Source of the DNA: Phoronis australis
Lineage: Eukaryota; Phoronida; Phoronidae
Length of the DNA: 64,000 nucleotides
NCBI GenBank assembly: GCA_002633005.1
Contig: NMRA01000134.1
Span: 224,204 to 288,203 of the forward strand
Direction of reading: 5' to 3'
Below the pieces are notes generated by a model. That model did no database searches. It was given only the letters and a program-made list of their open reading frames with translations, and was not told where the DNA came from. Below are positions 1-11,200 of the stretch, one piece after another; the first letter of the stretch is position 1, and each line of letters begins with the position of its first letter. The position numbers were made by a program, and so were the translations under genes.

Positions 1-409
1 TGACACACTTAAAAACAAGTTTGAACTCATAGAAAATCCTAGTAATTCCAAATATTACGCAATCGTTATTTGATAATGAAACGAACAAATAATAAACGCT
101 GTACCATGTTTTATTAGGGTAACGATGACATATTATCAAACTCATTTACATAGAAATAGTCTCGCAAAACTAGACTTTCACGATTGTGATGGTAACTGGT
201 TCTTCGATGGTTTCCAGCACACCGGAAGTCCAGGGTTGTTTGTAAACTAGTACTTCATTTGCATGTGCACAATTTAATGAGACAAAGTATCTTTAAGTGA
301 AGTGGCCGGACTATCTTGGAAGCCGGGTGACTTCAACAGAAGTCGGTTCTCCAATGCTAATAATACAAAATCGTGCTTGAGTTTGAATACCAGCGTTTTC
401 CGTTTTCAG
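1..409. other. Noncoding DNA upstream of the zinc-finger exon
   Basis: AT-rich sequence with no supported coding frame. It probably holds intron of the zinc-finger gene, because a splice acceptor (pyrimidine tract, then AG at 408-409) ends it. Confidence 0.5.
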
Positions 410-1005
410 CAAATGAGTATGTTTGCGAATGCTTGAAGCGTTTTACTAACAAAACGAGCTACAAGAGACATAAGCGAGAGAAACACGGAGAGCGTTACCC
501 ATTCAGCTGCTGCCTCTGCCCAGAAGTCTTCCACACCACGTGCAGTCTCGAAGACCACGAGAGAGTGCGACACAATGCTCCAAAGTTGAAGTGTCAACAC
601 TGTCCGAAGACATTTGCCAGTGCTAGGGGATTGAGTGAACACTTACACAGCCATACGCCAACCAAGTACAACTGTAACGAGTGTAGTAGAAGCTTTGACA
701 ACAGAGCCTATCTCCGTAGACATGTTGCATCGCATCAGCGCGTGGAATGTCCAGTTTGCTCCAAGTCGTACTCCAGGCCTCAGCATTTGAAAGAACATAT
801 TTCGGCAGCCCACTCTTCGAAGTTATTTGGATGTCCCATGTGCCCATTTGAGACGCGTCACGAGCGTTCTATAACACGACATATTAGCAGGCACACTCGG
901 ACTAAAAAGCATGTTATTTCTAAAGTGGGCAGGAAAACAGCCGCAGAGAGTACCTCGCTCCACAACAGAGTACATGCAAAGACAACACTAAATCTACCGC
1001 CATAA
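410..1005 (+). CDS. C2H2 zinc-finger protein, terminal exon (six fingers)
   Basis: The open frame runs to a TAA at 1003-1005 and holds six consecutive Cys2-His2 fingers. They start near residues YVCEC, FSCCLC, LKCQHC, YNCNEC, VECPVC and FGCPMC, each followed by about 12 residues and an H-x3-5-H pair. Links between fingers are short and only loosely like the TGEKP linker; the last 30 residues are basic and finger-free. Such proteins normally bind DNA in the nucleus. There is no ATG at the start of the open frame (the nearest opening codon at 373 is GTG). A good acceptor, a pyrimidine-rich run then CAG, lies at 402-409, so I place the exon start at 410 with upstream exons outside the window. 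Finger 1 may use an atypical Cys spacing. The family call is firm; target and orthologue are unknown. Confidence 0.8.
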
Positions 1006-1369
1006 CAATTCTCCCACTTATGACCAAATAAGCTTTGGTGTCAATATTAAATTATGCACAGTTTATATTGAGTGCATATTACATTTACGCCAGATATGTC
1101 GCACTAGTTTTAGCGCCCAACCCCTGCTAAGTAGGGCACTATACAAATGGTTGTTTTATAGTGACAAAGAATTTCTTGATATTTCGGGCGTTGCGGAGTT
1201 TTAGTAGCTTGTATCAACGTTAGGCTTTTGAATAGAAAATAGAGAGTTTCGGCTACACGTGGACGACCGCATTTGAACCTGTAGGGCGAAGCTCTATTAC
1301 ACACCTGGCATACATCCTGGCTGGTGTATGCGTGTAAAAAACGACATGTAATATTCTGCTGCATTACAG

Positions 1370-1561
1370 GTGATGACAGAAAGATCCAAGCATTTAGCAG
1401 AATTTGAGTTCCACGATATAAAAGAAGGGCGTGCTTTCGAAACGGAAGTATCTTGCCGGCCTCTGTTGCCAGTGCATGAGTCGGCCATGCTTAAGGCTAC
1501 TTGTTATGACTGGTCAGTTGTAGTAATGCAGTTCTCTAGATATTTTGTTGTTGACACGTGA
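1370..1561 (+). CDS. Possible alternative 3' exon, unidentified
   Basis: A 63-residue open frame starts exactly after an acceptor-like CAG (1367-1369) and ends in TGA. It has a charged, gene-like composition (stretches such as SKHLAEFEFHDIKEGRAFE) and no known domain. It lies downstream of the zinc-finger stop and upstream of an AATAAA at 1677, so it could be an alternative last exon of that gene, or simply 3' UTR. Low confidence. Confidence 0.25.
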   Translation: MMTERSKHLAEFEFHDIKEGRAFETEVSCRPLLPVHESAMLKATCYDWSVVVMQFSRYFVVDT

Positions 1562-1566
1562 TGCAA

Positions 1567-1642
1567 TGACACTAGATTGACAGTTCTTGTTTTGCTGTGG
1601 CACTGACACTAGACTGACAGTACTTGTTTCGCTGTGGCATCT
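1567..1642. repeat. Two-copy 38-bp tandem repeat
   Basis: The segment starting GACACTAGATTGACAG at 1567 recurs at 1605 as GACACTAGACTGACAG, with the downstream CTTGTTT..GCTGTGGCA also repeated. It lies just before a polyadenylation hexamer. Confidence 0.7.
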
Positions 1643-1676
1643 AAAACAATTTCCTCGTTTGTATTATACCTTCGAG

Positions 1677-1682
1677 AATAAA
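1677..1682 (+). terminator. AATAAA polyadenylation signal
   Basis: Canonical hexamer about 670 bp after the zinc-finger stop codon. It is the first exact AATAAA I see downstream on this strand and so marks a plausible 3' end. Confidence 0.4.
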
Positions 1683-1689
1683 ATATCAT

Positions 1690-2405
1690 GTGCCTGTTTC
1701 AGTCGGTTCAAAACTATACCCGTTCTTCTAGTAGAACCAAGTATAGTCAAGTAGTTGCATCTTAAAAACTTCTTCTTTCAAAATATTTCAAATAAGAATC
1801 ATAATTGTAATGATGGCACAGTCTCACTGCGTTTCTTGCAAACATTCAGCCATCGACAGCCGTAAAAAGATGTAACGAAATCCCAGTGCTCCATTTAAGG
1901 TGCTTCTTGGCATAACCTGATTATTTTATAAGCCAGGGTACAAGAATGAAATATGCACTTGAAAATACGAAGTACGGTGGATATGAAACGAAAATTGTGG
2001 TCAAAACGGGGATTGCACAAAACCTCCGTCCTTTAACTCCTGTTCAGTTGTGACAGACATGCACCATGTAGTGATTTGCGCACACGGTCTGAGGGCGAGT
2101 TCTGTCTTTTTGGATCACGACTCAATTGATCCGGGGACCATAAACGTAGTAGTTTACGTAAGGGAGCGTTCACATGTCATTCAAAATTTGCTACTTTTTA
2201 CTCCTCCCTTCTGTCATCACCGATCATTATGACATAACTCTTCCCCGTCCAGCCTCTAACTAGGCCTACGTCATCACAGTCAAACCACCCTGTTTTTTAA
2301 GAGCCGACACTTCGTTGGAGATTCCGTCTTTACGATTCTAATGACAAACTAATCTCGCTTCATGATCATCTATTACATTTGCCGTTGTTGTATTCAACAA
2401 TGGGA
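1690..2405. other. No gene seen
   Basis: AT-rich DNA with short open frames only and no splice-supported coding or named repeat. Confidence 0.4.
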
Positions 2406-2409
2406 TTAA

Positions 2410-4029
2410 AGGAGAATGCCACCCAACCTTTTTTGTATCAATTTAGATCGAGTAGTTCCACTCGATAACAGCAAGTTCAGTTGTTTTACCTGACACCTAA
2501 CGGCAGACGGAGGTGCTGAAATTAACCAATGACGTAATCCGTTCGCCCGCAGTCTGTTCAGCCGTTCACAACACGCTAGTACTGGTGTCAAGTTATCGCT
2601 TGAATTCATCTTTTTACACCAATAAATCATCAAAATTCGATGTAAACCCCTTACATATACACCGAGCTTTTGAACAAACGTGTTGTCTTATTTCACTGTT
2701 ACGGATTTATATGTATTTGAACGTACCGTAGTCTACAGCGTTTGGGTCTGTTTGGTGATAAATTCGAATCGCTTTTCCGTGAAATACAGACGGGGGAACA
2801 TAGCTGTGTGTTGTACATTTAGACTTGCGATTTTTTTCAGTTCTAAACTCACAAAACGCGTGTTACTCCCCGCCAGTGGCTCGGAACCCGATCAGGCCCG
2901 TCGCGGCCACCGGGACTGGACATCACGAACATAAACCAGCTGAAGTTGGAAACGAAACCTCCAGTCACGAAAAGAGTGAGCCAAAGAAATAATGTGCACG
3001 TAATTATTTAGGTGAATCAGGCACGAAATTGAAAATCTACTTACTTGTCTGGGGGCCGCGAAGTCAGGTTTCTCTTCTATAGAACCGTCAGGGCAACGGT
3101 TGTACAGTAACAATGATTTGAATAATGTATTTGTATATCTAAATAAAGATTCCCCTAACATGTGACCATAGCTTATAAAATGGAGTTATTGTTTCACAAC
3201 AGTTTTCTGTCAGCAAACACTGAATTTGTATGTGCTCACACGGCCTCGGTGCCCGATCAATTACCTTTATTGCTTCTAAAGCCGGTAACGCAGTGGTTTA
3301 CTCATTGCTGGCTTCTCAAAACATTTGCACTCACGAATACTCCAAAATCATTACAAATTGTATCTAATGAGACAGACTTTGTTTCAGTTTTATATAAGCA
3401 TTGGTTAGGTTGAGAATAATTCATTTTGAAACAGAACGCAGAACAATACACGTCTACATGGCAACTCGCCCGTCGCCAATCCCGACTTGCTAGAGAGCTC
3501 ATCCGACGAAGACTTCACGGGTCGGATCGTTAGGTTTCACAGGCTATCAGTTTGAACAGGAATACACTGATCAAGAAATACTAGAGAGGGGCCGTGATCA
3601 TGCACAGGCAACGGAACGTATGGATAGTTCTTTGGTAAGCCGGAATTCGTCAGAGGAATCACTGTCGACGATATGCCGGCCACAGAGACGGACATATTTC
3701 ACGGCCTCATACTTGCTATTAACAGCGAACTTTTCATTCTTCAGTACCACGAGCCACTTCCTAAGCATTTCGGGCTCTCGTGAAAGTCGAAAAAACGATA
3801 CACCCGCTTTCTTCGCAGCTTCATATTTCGGGCAAGCGGAAACGATGTACCGCATTATAGCGGCATTCACTCTGCAGATGAACCACTGACGTTGCTGCGT
3901 CGTTTCTCACCTTCCTCACAGGTTAACGCGACACCTGTCGGCAAGGTGAGGTCGACCGTATAAGAGGCGATGTGGATATATACCGATTAAGACGGCAAAA
4001 TGGTTAATTAAATCGGGTGGCATTCTCCT
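2410..4029. mobile_element. TTAA element with THAP exon, copy 1 (Kolobok-like)
   Basis: A 1620-bp element flanked by TTAA on both sides (2406-2409 and 4030-4033). Its ends are inverted: AGGAGAATGCCACCC on the left and the complement ending GGGTGGCATTCTCCT on the right. Two further copies lie in this window. TTAA target sites together with a THAP DNA-binding domain are the described hallmarks of the Kolobok superfamily, so I infer that group. No DDE transposase domain is visible, so the copy is non-autonomous. Besides the THAP exon, a second minus-strand exon-like segment (about 3050-3160) ends in a CAA|GTAAGT donor and is recognisable in the other two copies. Confidence 0.8.
3598..3870 (-). 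pseudogene. THAP-domain exon, decayed (copy 1)
   Basis: The frame keeps the THAP layout: a Cys (in SACPKYE), a basic stretch FFRLSREP, the conserved Trp of LRKW, AVNSKYEAV and the C-x2-H pair CGRH. THAP domains are C2CH zinc fingers that bind DNA and supply target recognition in P, Kolobok and related transposases. The first zinc Cys, present in the copy at 45461 (WCVVPTC), is replaced here by Tyr, so this copy should not fold normally. The frame is open for 90 residues and ends without a catalytic domain. Confidence 0.65.
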
Positions 4030-4033
4030 TTAA

Positions 4034-4786
4034 GTATGCCATTTCAATTATGAAACCAAAAGTGATGAATATTTTCATACCTAATTACGTCAAAGGTGTG
4101 ACAGATAGGGGGGAAAACGATATTTTAATAAGGGGCAGCTTTTTTATGCACCCACGCTTATATGCCTTCTCTTTCCGGCGTCCGCTGTTGTATCTTGTAA
4201 AAGCCTTACGGGCTCTTAATGAGATTTGCCACCGCCCAAAATTAACTTTATATTAAATTCAAGTTTATCTTAAAATAATGATGTTATGTTGAAAGAACGT
4301 TACTTGAGCTAAGGTTTCGAGTAAAATAGTTTGCGATAACAACCCTTTTATAAAATGAAGTGGGATGAGTACCTTTAGGAATAGTTCACTAACCTCCAAC
4401 TTTCTCGATTTATTTATTAGAATGCTCCCACCTCCAGAATATCAAGAACAGGAATAATCTAAATGTAGACAAAAAGGTACAACTTTCTTAATTTTCAAAA
4501 AGATAAAATTTCGATTTTCGCAAATAGCGCTACATTAATGATATTTGTGTAATGTTTTCTTCTGAACAGCTGTTGACTCTGAATTGGATACTTAAAAGTA
4601 TCCAATTCAGAGTTCTCATACTTACAACAAATTAGTGTGTGATTTACAGCCAATGTACAAAGTATTTCAGTATGTGTCATACGCATTCGAAAATACAGAC
4701 CAACAAGACTGTCTCTGTCCATTTTCAATTTTCTTATCACCTCACTTACGACAATTAATTTTGTGTGGCAGCCGCCAGACAATAAA
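4034..4786. other. No gene seen
   Basis: AT-rich DNA. The only structure noted is a perfect palindrome listed separately. Confidence 0.4.
4576..4613. repeat. Perfect 18-bp inverted repeat with 2-bp centre
   Basis: ACTCTGAATTGGATACTT is followed by AA and then its exact complement. It could form a cruciform or a tight RNA hairpin. No terminator-like U tract or flanking gene gives it a role. Confidence 0.9.
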
Positions 4787-5060
4787 TACACAAAACGTAC
4801 TGAGAGTGGCGTAGATCAATGAGCTATATCAGGTATGTAGCTCAGTGCGTATATGAAGTAATATCCCACGAGGCATTACTCGACCTTCGGTCTCGGTCGA
4901 TACGCGGAATAATGTCGAGTTTTTATCTTATACGCTTCGAATTCCTAAGTTTCTTTTATTTCACTTCACTCAGAGTGTTCACATGGCGGATCACATCCTA
5001 TATGTATGTACTTGCACGTTAGGTTACAAGTTTTCTCTAGGAAAAGAAACTGTTGTTACA
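4787..5060. repeat. Dispersed AT-rich repeat family, copy E (partial)
   Basis: Shares blocks with copies near 6.8, 20.4, 21.5 and 54 kb: GTACTGAGAGTGGCGTA, ATACGCTTCGAATTCCTAAG, a GTTCACATGGCGGATCACAT-like block, then CTTGCACGTTAGGTTACAAG. It also contains a local palindromic segment around CTCGACCTTCGGTCTCGGTCG. Confidence 0.7.
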
Positions 5061-6400
5061 AAACAGCCCGGCTGTTACCAAACAAGGCATACAGTTGAGT
5101 GAAGTACGTATCTTGTGTAGCTTTGAGTTAGAGACTTTGAGTGTAACCAGAAATAAACCCAGCGAGATAAGTGTATCGTTGCCATGTTTTTTTTTGTAGT
5201 GGTTGAACTAGGAATCTAGCTGAATTCCAAAACTTGTTACCTCATCCACGGACAATGTACGTTCAAGGTACATGCAGACAAAATTCCTTTGACCTACAGC
5301 CGAAGTATACAACTGACAAATTTTTACACCGTAGGTATGCACTGATTTTCAATAAATAGGTCCATTACAGGTTAATGTTATCCGTTTTTGTGCCACCATG
5401 ATGCCAAAGGGAAGGGGTTGGAGTTATAACTGAGAATATTGGTTTATTACCCTCATAGTGGAGGGGCTGAGCAGTACAGTATAGGCATAGGAACCATTTG
5501 ATGGTTGAAGGATGGGGAGCCAATCTATTCCCTTTTCAATTTTATTTTAAAACATAGTTTACGTGTCGAAACTTAATAATGAATCATTGGTTAATTGACA
5601 TTTATTGACAAATGCAATATTGGGTGCCCCTAAACATTTTGTCTGCTCGGGCGCTCTGAGCATCAGGGAAAGGAATATTTTGAAACCAAATAAAACATTG
5701 GCTTACCATGCAAATATGAAATTGGCACAATAAATAAAATGCATAAATTCCATTGTTCTTTCCAGTAAGAACAAAATATGTCAAAGGAAAGGGGAATGCT
5801 CAAAACTGTTTCAGACCATGGGGTGCATCACGGGACAACAATCGAGATATTTTGTACAAAAATGAGACAATTTTCAACAAGCTGATCGATAAGTGATATT
5901 TTTCAAAATTTAATACATGTTGTGTCGCCTTGTGTGGCATTTATCATCACAGGCAGGGCTCTGGCTGGAAAAGCAAATTGAGCCCTCAACATCATAGCTA
6001 ACACTTGAAGTTGATAGAATTCACAAACTTGCGTTTGAGGCTCTTATTAAAGCTCGTGGTCCATTGTGTGGTGATGGAAAGTCTTATTTGACTTGAAGTC
6101 ATTGGCTATGATTTACGTGCCGATTCATATTCTGTCATGTGATTGGAGGGGCCCAGCCCAAAGGCGCGGACTGAAGAACAAAGATGTTTGTATTATGATA
6201 GGGAGCCTCACCTAAAGTCAGTCAAAAAGCAGACCAATTATGCAATTTTACGGGACCCCACGAGAAGATGGATGAACACTGGGACCCCTCGTAATAGTCA
6301 GGGGCCGTCACCAATGGTAGTCAAACAGTTGCGCACCCTATACTAATGTTGGATATCCTAATAATGTAACGCACTTTGCTCTTCGGTGGCCTATAGACTC
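5061..6400. other. No gene seen
   Basis: AT-rich DNA with short unsupported frames on both strands and no recognised repeat or RNA. Confidence 0.4.
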
Positions 6401-6710
6401 TGTGGCCCCCTTGAAGTGGGCTGGCTATTTTAAAATTGACGGCCTCGCTCATCGGGCGGGGTCACTCATATTAATGTAGGAAACCTCGCCGGAAGACGGC
6501 CGGAGAGCGGGGCTCATACGGGGCCCCGATCTCCAGCCGCCTTCCGGCGAGGCCCCCCATATTAATATAGATGCCGCGCTCTCCGACTGCCTTTCGGCGG
6601 GGCTGTCCATATTAATATAGATGGCCCCGCTTTTGACGCCCGAAATTCAATTTCTGCCTGTGTCATTTTAATAAGAATAAGTCATTTTAAATAATAAGCT
6701 GTTAACAGTT
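6401..6710. repeat. GC-rich repeat block with ATATTAATATA palindromes
   Basis: Several diverged units of about 60-90 bp, each a GC-rich stretch (CGCCGGAAG.., CTTCCGGCGAGG, TTTCGGCGGGG) followed by ATATTAATATAGATG or a close variant. Flanked on the right by an AT-rich tail (CATTTTAATAAGAATAAGTC). The same block and tail occur in inverted orientation at 12733-12970. Confidence 0.75.
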
Positions 6711-6714
6711 TTTA

Positions 6715-7450
6715 ATGTAACGATTTATTACTTGAAAAGAGAAAACAAAGATGAAAACAAGGTAATTGAACTTGTAACATTTCCTGAAATAGTGGGTCAT
6801 TACATCATCTACGCCAATCGAAGTACGTTTTGTATTTATCCCATACGCTTCGAATTCCTAAGTTTCTTTCATTTTTCGGCAGATTTTTTAAATATTACAC
6901 CCAGACTGTTCACGTGGCGGATCACATCCTATATGTATATACTTGCGCGTTAGGTTACAATATTTCTCTAGAAAAGGAAAATAGAGTTTTAAATGTAACT
7001 ATTTCTTACTTGAATAGAGATAACAAAGATGAAAACAACGGTAATTGGGCATTGAACTTGAAACCTTTCCTGAAAATAGTTAAATAACAACAATATTTGA
7101 TATTGTAGTTACCGAGGAATCGGCGTCTGAGTTTCAGACGATATAATATTTAGCAGCTGAAAACTGAAACAGAAGTGTCATATAATTAACGGTTTTGAAC
7201 CAGATGTTACATTTGGGACCTGATTGCATGTCGATCAGTGTTATTTATATTGCTGCAATTGTATTACTTTAAACTATATTCGGAAAGTTTGATGATCAAA
7301 CCGGCTAACGACGTCGAGTCGACATTGACCTACATTCTGAACTTTCCATGCCAGAGGGCACTGTTGAAGTAGAACGGGAGGTGAATAAGGAAAACAATAT
7401 TACATGCCGTATTGCACTCGACTGATTCAGCGCGTATGGGATAAAAAAAA
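6715..7450. repeat. Dispersed AT-rich repeat family, copy A
   Basis: About 730 bp that match, in reverse orientation, the copies at 20.1-20.6, 20.9-21.6 and 54.0-54.4 kb. Shared blocks include ACGCTTCGAATTCCTAAG, GGATCACATCCTATATGTAT, GTTACCGAGGAATCGGCG and the end GCCGTATTGCACTCGACTGA. No coding frame spans it; it looks non-autonomous. Confidence 0.75.
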
Positions 7451-7561
7451 AATTCAACACTTCAAAATGGCACTATTGGTCTCAAGCTCTAATAATAGCA
7501 GGTGTCAGTCCAGGGCTAGAGTTCTTTGTCCGAGGTGAGCAAACTCGCAAAACCGGTTGTT

Positions 7562-7569
7562 TATAAATA
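7562..7569 (+). promoter_or_regulatory. TATA box of the secreted-peptide gene
   Basis: TATAAATA about 95 bp before the ATG at 7665. That spacing leaves a 5' UTR of roughly 65-70 nt if transcription starts about 30 bp downstream of the box. Confidence 0.6.
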
Positions 7570-7664
7570 AGGCGTAACATCGTAACCACGCCTACACGCG
7601 AATGCCAATAAAATGCAACTTGAGAGCAACAATTCTAGACAGAGCGAACAAATCTCACTGAAAC

Positions 7665-7881
7665 ATGAAAACAACAAAGGTACTGTTGGTATTGGTTTTT
7701 ACCCTGTTCTGTGCTAGTCACGTTAGCTCGCAATGGTGGGGATTTCCGTGGCCTCCGTTGACTGACGACAGATTTGGACCCCTACCAAAGGCACTACGAC
7801 CAAAACGTCATCAACCGAAAACAAGTGTTCTGCTGAAACCAGCACCAATTCTCAACACCCGCCGAAAACCTCCACTGGCGT
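7665..7881 (+). CDS. Secreted Trp/Pro-rich basic peptide, first coding exon
   Basis: The frame opens with a textbook signal peptide (MKTTK, then a hydrophobic LLVLVFTLFCA core), with likely cleavage after HVSS, giving a mature chain that begins QWWGFPWPP. A Gln at that position would be expected to cyclise to pyroglutamate. The rest is Pro/Lys/Arg-rich with basic pairs (PKR, TRR) and no Cys before the splice site. The ATG has A at -3 and follows a TATA box at the right distance. Coding is taken to end at 7881, where a GTAAGA donor follows; beyond it lies an (AAT)n run that is clearly intronic. Composition resembles Pro-rich antimicrobial peptides or peptide-hormone precursors. The role is inferred from composition only, and downstream exons are not identified. 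Confidence 0.6.
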
Positions 7882-7916
7882 GTAAGAATTTTATTTCAAT
7901 TATCATCAAAGATTTC

Positions 7917-7917
<1 letters not shown>

Positions 7918-7961
<44 letters not shown>
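7918..7961. repeat. (AAT)n microsatellite
   Basis: About 14 uninterrupted AAT/ATA units in the presumed first intron of the secreted-peptide gene. Confidence 0.95.
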
Positions 7962-7962
<1 letters not shown>

Positions 7963-7975
7963 GTGTTTTCTCTGT

Positions 7976-8115
7976 TAGTTCGAGTGCACTCTATTAGTTC
8001 GTACAGGACCCTTGAAACATGGCTTTTGTCTCCAATAGTTCGTACAGTGAGCGTCTGAGGGAAAAATAGTTCGTACACATATTTGCTTCGGAAAAAATAA
8101 TTCGTACAAGCTTTT
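7976..8115. repeat. Short array of AGTTCGTACA motifs
   Basis: The motif TAGTTCGTACA or a close variant recurs at about 30-40-bp spacing (near 7997, 8036, 8069, 8100). A related array in the same orientation lies at 12258-12370. Confidence 0.7.
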
Positions 8116-8609
8116 TGGATCGGTAGAATGGAAATTTTCATTCTTATAAAAGAACACAAATCAATAAGCGCCAATTCTATTCAGGTGATCGGAATCCGTT
8201 ATTTGCTTTACTACGTTAGCAGAAAGCTCGAAAAGTCGTTTTTCAGATCGCCATTTTTGGCGACGGAAAAATGTGGAAATAGCGATAAGATTTTCCAGTG
8301 TGTCGCCAAATAGCGGTAAAAATGTGATAACAGTGGATTTTCCCAACAAGGTCCTGTTACCCTCAGATTAGTACTACACGAATAATTTTACAAAAGTGCG
8401 GAGACGCATTACTGTGCCGTACAGTAGTCTTGCTAGAGCTGATTCCGGTGACTGCAGTGGGCAGACGACAAGTGATTATACAGTGCTCCACTTGGATTGC
8501 AACTACTCTCACGTCTGGTGGCGAAGTGCGCGCATGCAATCTTCACGTGTTGCAGAGGCTCCATCATGAGGATTTAAACTTTTGGCCACAGTGGTCCCGT
8601 GACATGAGT
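8116..8609. other. No gene seen
   Basis: A 90-residue frame (8430-8702) crosses the left end of the transposon and is therefore unlikely to be a real gene. Confidence 0.4.
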
Positions 8610-9316
8610 AAAACCACCCCGGCCAACCCGCGATCGAGAACGACCGGAAGACGATCGAGAACGAAATTTATTGCGAGAAGCGAAGCCAGGCAAGGTGAGT
8701 AAATTTGATGAATTTACGTTGTTTTTAAACTTCCAATGTGAAAACACAGGCATGAGTTCAAGGCGTAACACATTGAGGAAGGGCAGGTAGAGGTTTAGGC
8801 TAGTGTCTATTCCAATTATTGGAGAAAAGTGACGTTGAACGAGGCATTGCTTGAGTCAAAGGTGCTTTGCACGTCATTTTGGCAAATTGCTGTTATTTTT
8901 GGCACTAAATCAATAAATTGACCATGAAGTTATGAAGAAATGACTTGTGAAAATATAACATAACGCTTGTTTTTCATAATTTTGTCAGGATCTCTGATTT
9001 TTCGACACTTTTCTGTTGAAAGATGCGATCGAGAACGCAAAGATAAGCGATCGGAAACGCAAATTTTTGTTTTGTTTATGCGATCGAGAACGCATCGTGG
9101 TGTGCCGAACAGTTATGAACTTTTTACTTATAAAACGTGAAAAGAGTTACAAAATAAGTGTGGTGCAATGAATTAATCACATTTTGCGTCATTACTTTGT
9201 TACTTTCGTATACTAAACAATATCATAACATTAGCATTAAATCACAGCGACTACATGTACATCAAGCACTATTTTAGTTATAGCTATTTTCACAAATGAA
9301 TTTATTTTCATTTCAG

Positions 9317-9402
9317 GAAACAAGTTCACTGCTATTATTGTGAAGCGAGCTTCAACGAACAGGTTAATCTGGGCGTGAAAGTACACCCTACCAGGGTTTT
9401 GT
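9317..9402 (+). pseudogene. C2H2-like finger exon inside the transposon
   Basis: An acceptor-like TTTCATTTCAG (ending 9316) precedes a frame reading HCYYCEASF, with the Phe and Leu of a C2H2 finger in place. The first His is replaced by Lys and the frame stops soon after. An upstream donor GCAAG|GTGAGT lies at about 8694. It probably belongs to the element's own gene. Confidence 0.35.
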
Positions 9403-9610
9403 AATACAGACACATAGTTTTAGACGAAATCAAGGGGTTCTAAACAAAGCCTCACCCAGCAATTGTTCACTGTGGCGTGTAAGCCAGAAGTAAACAAATT
9501 GTTGATGAAGATGAAAGCGAGTGTCGAATCTTCTTGCAAGATTGTGATAGCAAAAGGAAAAAAAAAACAAATACGCCAGTGAAATCAAAGAATGATGATG
9601 AGCGTGCCTG

Positions 9611-10262
9611 TGGAGAGCGAGAAGAGTGCGGCAACACCATTCGTGATGTGATTCAAAGATTACCGCTCATGAACGTCTAGGATTTAAAAAAATGCCAGAA
9701 ATGGTGTTAACTGTTTCACTGATAAAACGGGTGGTATTTTGTTTCATGTTTTACTGATATTATGATACAGAGATGAACAGATTGACTTGTGGCACAGGTG
9801 TGGCTTGGATATACATTATATAGTACCTTTTGTTTGACTCTTCTGTTTTGTAGTCTTGGTCCTGAGTGCATCTTCAGTTCATGATCTCCAGTTTAATGTG
9901 TCATTGAAAAAAAGTTATAGTACACATACTATTTTGNTGGAGAGCGAGAAGAGTGCGGCAACACCATTCGTGATGTGATTCAAAGATTACCGCTCATGAA
10001 CGTCTAGGATTTAAAAAATGCCAGAAATGGTGTTAACTGTTTCACTGATAAAACGGGTGGTATTTTGTTTCATGTTTTACTGATATTATGATACAGAGAT
10101 GAACAGATTGACTTGTGGCACAGGTGTGGCTTGGATATACATTATATAGTACCTTTTGTTTGACTCTTCTGTTTTGTAGTCTTGGTCCTGAGTGCATCTT
10201 CAGTTCATGATCTCCAGTTTAATGTGTCATTGAAAAAAAGTTATAGTACACATACTATTTTG
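9611..10262. repeat. 326-bp duplication flanking a single N (probable assembly artefact)
   Basis: 9611-9936 and 9938-10262 are identical except for a run of seven versus six A (9686 region). They are separated by one N at 9937. Two contig ends that should have been merged are the simplest explanation. Confidence 0.85.
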
Positions 10263-10335
10263 TGATTTTCATAACAACGTAGTTAAAATGTTGTCTTTAA
10301 CATCACTTCAAGACACAATGTAGTGATTACACAGG

Positions 10336-10361
10336 AAATCAACAACAACAACAACAACAAC
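10336..10361. repeat. (CAA)n microsatellite
   Basis: About eight AAC/CAA units in tandem. Confidence 0.85.
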
Positions 10362-11021
10362 AGCATTAAAGCAATTCTATAATATTATTAGCCTTTTATC
10401 ACACATATCTCAAAATTGGTCATACAGAAAAAAGATATAAAATATTGCTTTAGGGAAATCAACATTACAAATCCAGTGTACATTTTCTGCGAATTATTTT
10501 TGGAATGTGTTAGACTAAATCATCACTGAATCATAGACAATCTATTTCGGACCAGTTCATAGTACAAAATTCTCTCACATTAAATCAACAACAATATGAA
10601 AACAATTTCTACAATTATGGCAGACATATAGTTTTCTATTAAAATTCTAATTGTTCATAACAATTGTATGCATGTATCACTCAATGACACATAGTATGGC
10701 CATTTAAATGTACCCAAACACTACAAAAATGCAATGGTTCTGTTAAAGGTTCAAAACAAAACATCAAAATAGTATCACATCAGACAACTGCCAACCATAA
10801 ACTCTGTAAATCTGAATAAAGTTTCGTGACTTAACTTTCACTACTGGACTGAATAATTTTATTCATTGCGATTCTGATTCTCATGTCTGTAGAAGGAGGC
10901 ATACTCTTTGCATGACACATTCACAACAACAACGAGTGTCCTCAGGCTTAATCTTTAAGTTTCCCTCAACATTGATCGCAGATAGGGCACTGAATCAACT
11001 TGCTTCCTGAGCACTATGCTT

Positions 11022-11200
11022 CATTTTGTGTTTTCTTGTGCGGTAAAAAAATCTTGCCCCATGCAACACGGGGCTGATAAAGGTCTTGCTTGCGGCTGAG
11101 TGTCACTGTGTTTTATTGTCATGTGGTTATACAAAAAAGGTTGCTTCCTGAACGAAGCTCCACAACACATATGCATGCACAGCCCTTTGTCACATGCAAC
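11022..11200 (-). pseudogene. C2H2 finger segment inside the transposon, minus strand
   Basis: The minus frame has a finger-like pattern: paired Cys, then GASF, a Leu ten residues after the Cys, then H-x4-H (NHMTIKH). It ends in a stop about 30 residues later. Farther along the same strand (about 10900-11000) are Cys clusters CPIC and CCCEC in shifted frames. This suggests a decayed zinc-finger protein of the element. Confidence 0.35.
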
